Of a stretch of DNA of 7,187 nucleotides, positions 5,582 to 7,187 are shown piece after piece. Position numbers and translations under genes: made by a program. Source of the DNA: RGIG2206 sp045540915 (lineage in GTDB: Bacteria > Bacillota > Clostridia > Oscillospirales > Acutalibacteraceae); contig JAZQID010000071.1 in NCBI GenBank assembly GCA_045540915.1, forward strand, positions 1-7,187, written 5' to 3'. The notes under the pieces were generated by a model. That model saw only the letters and a program-made list of their open reading frames with translations. It did not search any database and had not been told where the DNA came from. Positions within the stretch are counted from its first letter, which is position 1. Every line of letters begins with the position of its first letter.

Positions 5582-6859
5582 ATGAACACAAGAATCGAGA
5601 CCAAATGTGTGCAGGGCGGTTACACTCCTTCTAACGGAGAACCCCGCCAGATACCCATCATTCAGAGCACTACCTTTAAGTATGACACCAGCGAGGATAT
5701 GGGAAAGCTGTTTGACCTTGAGGCGAGCGGTTATTTCTATACCAGACTGCAAAATCCCACCAACGACTACGTTGCCGCAAAGATCTGCGAGCTTGAGGGC
5801 GGCTCGGCCGCTATGCTGACCTCGTCGGGTCAGGCGGCCAACTTCTACTCCGTATTTAACATCGCTAACTGCGGTGATCACGTCGTATCCTGCTCCTCCA
5901 TCTACGGCGGCACCTTCAACCTTTTTGCCGTCACAATGAAGAAGATGGGCATCGACTTTACCTTCGTTTCACCCGATTGCACCGAGGAAGAACTTCAGGC
6001 GGCCTTCAAGCCCAACACCAAGGCGGTCTTCGGCGAGACCATCGCCAACCCTGCCCTGAGCGTGCTCGATATCGAGCTTTTTGCAAAGGTAGCCCATAAG
6101 AACGGCGTTCCCCTCATCATCGACAACACCTTTGCCACCCCCGTAAACTGCCGTCCCTTCGACTTCGGAGCCGATATCGTGACCCACTCCACAACCAAGT
6201 ATATGGACGGTCAGGGAGTAAGCGTCGGCGGCTGTATCGTCGACAGCGGAAACTTCGACTGGATGGCGTATGCCGATAAGTTCCCCGGCCTTTGCACCCC
6301 CGACGAGTCCTATCACGGAATCACCTATGCCGAGCGCTTCGGCAAGGGCGCCTATATAACCAAGGCCACCGCTCAGCTTATGCGCGATCTGGGCTCCATT
6401 CAGGCGCCTCAGAACGCATTCTATCTTAATTTAGGCCTTGAGACCCTCGCCGTCCGTATGGACAGACACTGCGCAAACGCCTTAGCCGTTGCCAAATTCC
6501 TTAAATCTCAGGATAAGGTCGCCTGGGTTCATTATGCAGATTTAGAGGGCGACGAATATTACGATCTCGCCAAGAAATATATGCCGAAGGGCACCTGCGG
6601 CGTTCTTGCCTTCGCCGTTAAGGGCGGAAGAGAAAAGGCCATTAAGTTTATGGACTCCCTTAAATTCTGCAGTATCGTTACCCACGTTGCCGACGCAAAG
6701 TCCTGCCTGCTTCATCCCGCTTCCCATACCCACCGTCAGCTAACCGACGAGCAGCTTATAGAGGCAGGAGTAGCCCCCGACCTTATTCGCCTTTCTGTCG
6801 GAATCGAGTCGGCCGACGACATTATCGCCGACCTTAAGCAGGCCCTCGAGCTTATTTAA
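5582..6859 (+). CDS. metY: O-acetylhomoserine sulfhydrylase / aminocarboxypropyltransferase (Cys/Met metabolism PLP enzyme)
   Basis: This 425-residue PLP enzyme is expected to convert O-acetylhomoserine and sulfide (or methanethiol) to homocysteine (or methionine) plus acetate. Family marks are YTRLQNPT (53-60, cofactor phosphate contact from the neighbouring subunit), SSGQAA (81-86), FGETIANPALSVLDIE (150-165), IIDNTFATP (179-187, with Asp181 facing the pyridine nitrogen), and HSTTKYMDGQG (202-212) with the Schiff-base lysine Lys206. HPASHTHRQL follows near the end, and RLSVGIE carries Arg403 for the substrate carboxylate. The GETIANPAL form and the 425-residue length favour MetY over cystathionine gamma-synthase or gamma-lyase (about 380-400 residues, usually ESPTNP). 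O-acetylserine use cannot be excluded. AAAGGA lies 8 nt before ATG. Its last four codons and stop are duplicated downstream in a tandem repeat. No T-tract terminator follows within the window. Confidence 0.93.
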   Translation: MNTRIETKCVQGGYTPSNGEPRQIPIIQSTTFKYDTSEDMGKLFDLEASGYFYTRLQNPTNDYVAAKICELEGGSAAMLTSSGQAANFYSVFNIANCGDHVVSCSSIYGGTFNLFAVTMKKMGIDFTFVSPDCTEEELQAAFKPNTKAVFGETIANPALSVLDIELFAKVAHKNGVPLIIDNTFATPVNCRPFDFGADIVTHSTTKYMDGQGVSVGGCIVDSGNFDWMAYADKFPGLCTPDESYHGITYAERFGKGAYITKATAQLMRDLGSIQAPQNAFYLNLGLETLAVRMDRHCANALAVAKFLKSQDKVAWVHYADLEGDEYYDLAKKYMPKGTCGVLAFAVKGGREKAIKFMDSLKFCSIVTHVADAKSCLLHPASHTHRQLTDEQLIEAGVAPDLIRLSVGIESADDIIADLKQALELI

Positions 6860-7037
6860 ATATTCGGCTTCGCCGAGGTGAATATCACGATTTAGGGATA
6901 AGGGACTTCGTAGGGGTCGCTTTGCGACAGGGGTGCCTTCGGCACAGCGCTTTTCTGCGACCTCGTCGCCCCTGCAAAACGCAGTTTTGCCCCTGCTCGT
7001 CAGAGGCCCTCTTCCCTAAACCACAATATTTAGTTTA
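6845..7037. repeat. Tandem repeat, copy 1 (193-bp unit)
   Basis: This is the first unit of a direct tandem repeat with a period of exactly 193 bp. It begins with CTCGAGCTTATTTAA, the last four codons and stop of metY. It contains several short hairpins: an imperfect one at 6860-6885 with core CGGC-TTC-GCCG, GTCGC-TTT-GCGAC (6916-6928), GTGCC-TTC-GGCAC (6933-6945) and GCAAAAC-GCA-GTTTTGC (6974-6990). The last is bracketed by CCCCT on both sides. An outer imperfect inverted repeat joins 6881-6904 to 7007-7030. No open frame of note crosses it, and it resembles a small palindromic intergenic element. Confidence 0.95.
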
Positions 7038-7187
7038 CTCGAGCTTATTTAAATATTCGGCTTCGCCGAGGTGAATATCTCTGTTCAGGGAAAAGGGACT
7101 TCGTAGGGGTCGCTTTGCGACAGGGGTGCCTTCGGCACAGCGCTTTTCTGCGACCTCGTCGCCCCTGCAAAACGCAGTTTTGCCCCT
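7038..7187. repeat. Tandem repeat, copy 2 (truncated by window end)
   Basis: This second copy covers 150 bases and matches 6845-6994 base for base except for five substitutions, all between 7080 and 7092. The first 42 and last 94 bases are identical. It starts with the same CTCGAGCTTATTTAA remnant of metY, here not attached to any gene. The copy is cut by the window end, so the number of units in the array is unknown. Confidence 0.95.

Noticed and set aside
6860..6890. Rho-independent terminator directly after metY
   Set aside because: There is a hairpin, but it is bulged and followed by CACGATT with no T-tract.
6845..7187. CRISPR array
   Set aside because: The period is 193 bp with near-identical whole units. 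There are no short repeats alternating with unique spacers and no cas genes.

Overview
The window looks like chromosome from an anaerobic Gram-positive bacterium of class Clostridia, perhaps a gut Oscillospirales-type organism. The clues are a pyruvate formate-lyase/activase pair, a T-box riboswitch leader (largely a Firmicutes device), consensus sigma-A type promoters, AGGAG-type ribosome binding sites, moderately GC-rich genes that favour C-ending codons, and hairpin-rich intergenic repeats. The lineage is an inference; no marker gene fixes it.

Layout. (1) 1-1697, plus strand: the 3' part of pflB (formate C-acetyltransferase, cut by the window start) overlaps pflA (its radical-SAM activating enzyme) by ATGA, and a strong intrinsic terminator follows. 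(2) 1728-1905: a non-coding spacer between convergent units, containing two hairpins of unknown role. (3) 1906-2165, minus strand: a two-tRNA unit with a textbook promoter and a terminator. The first tRNA has anticodon CAU (Met or Ile2). The second has a Trp-like body but anticodon CGA and imperfect stems. (4) 2266-6859, plus strand: a promoter, a T-box leader of about 275 nt with an antitermination-type terminator, then a tightly spaced three-gene operon. The genes are a three-domain XRE-cupin-acyl-CoA synthetase fusion, a small P-loop ATPase of the MinD/ParA/CobQ type, and a PLP enzyme of the O-acetylhomoserine sulfhydrylase (MetY) type. (5) 6845-7187: a tandem direct repeat with a 193-bp period whose unit begins inside the last codons of metY. 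The second copy runs off the window end.

How it fits together. pflB and pflA give anaerobic cleavage of pyruvate to acetyl-CoA and formate. The T-box operon is the most interesting part: an acid-activating ligase with its own built-in DNA-binding and small-molecule-sensing domains appears to be controlled by tRNA charging. The T-box acceptor-binding bulge reads UGGU, which predicts a tRNA with discriminator A73. The best specifier reading is GUA (Val), with UGU (Cys) as the competitor. A Val reading would suit a ligase that activates a branched short-chain acid for amino-acid synthesis. A Cys reading would suit the sulfur enzyme MetY. Both are inferences.
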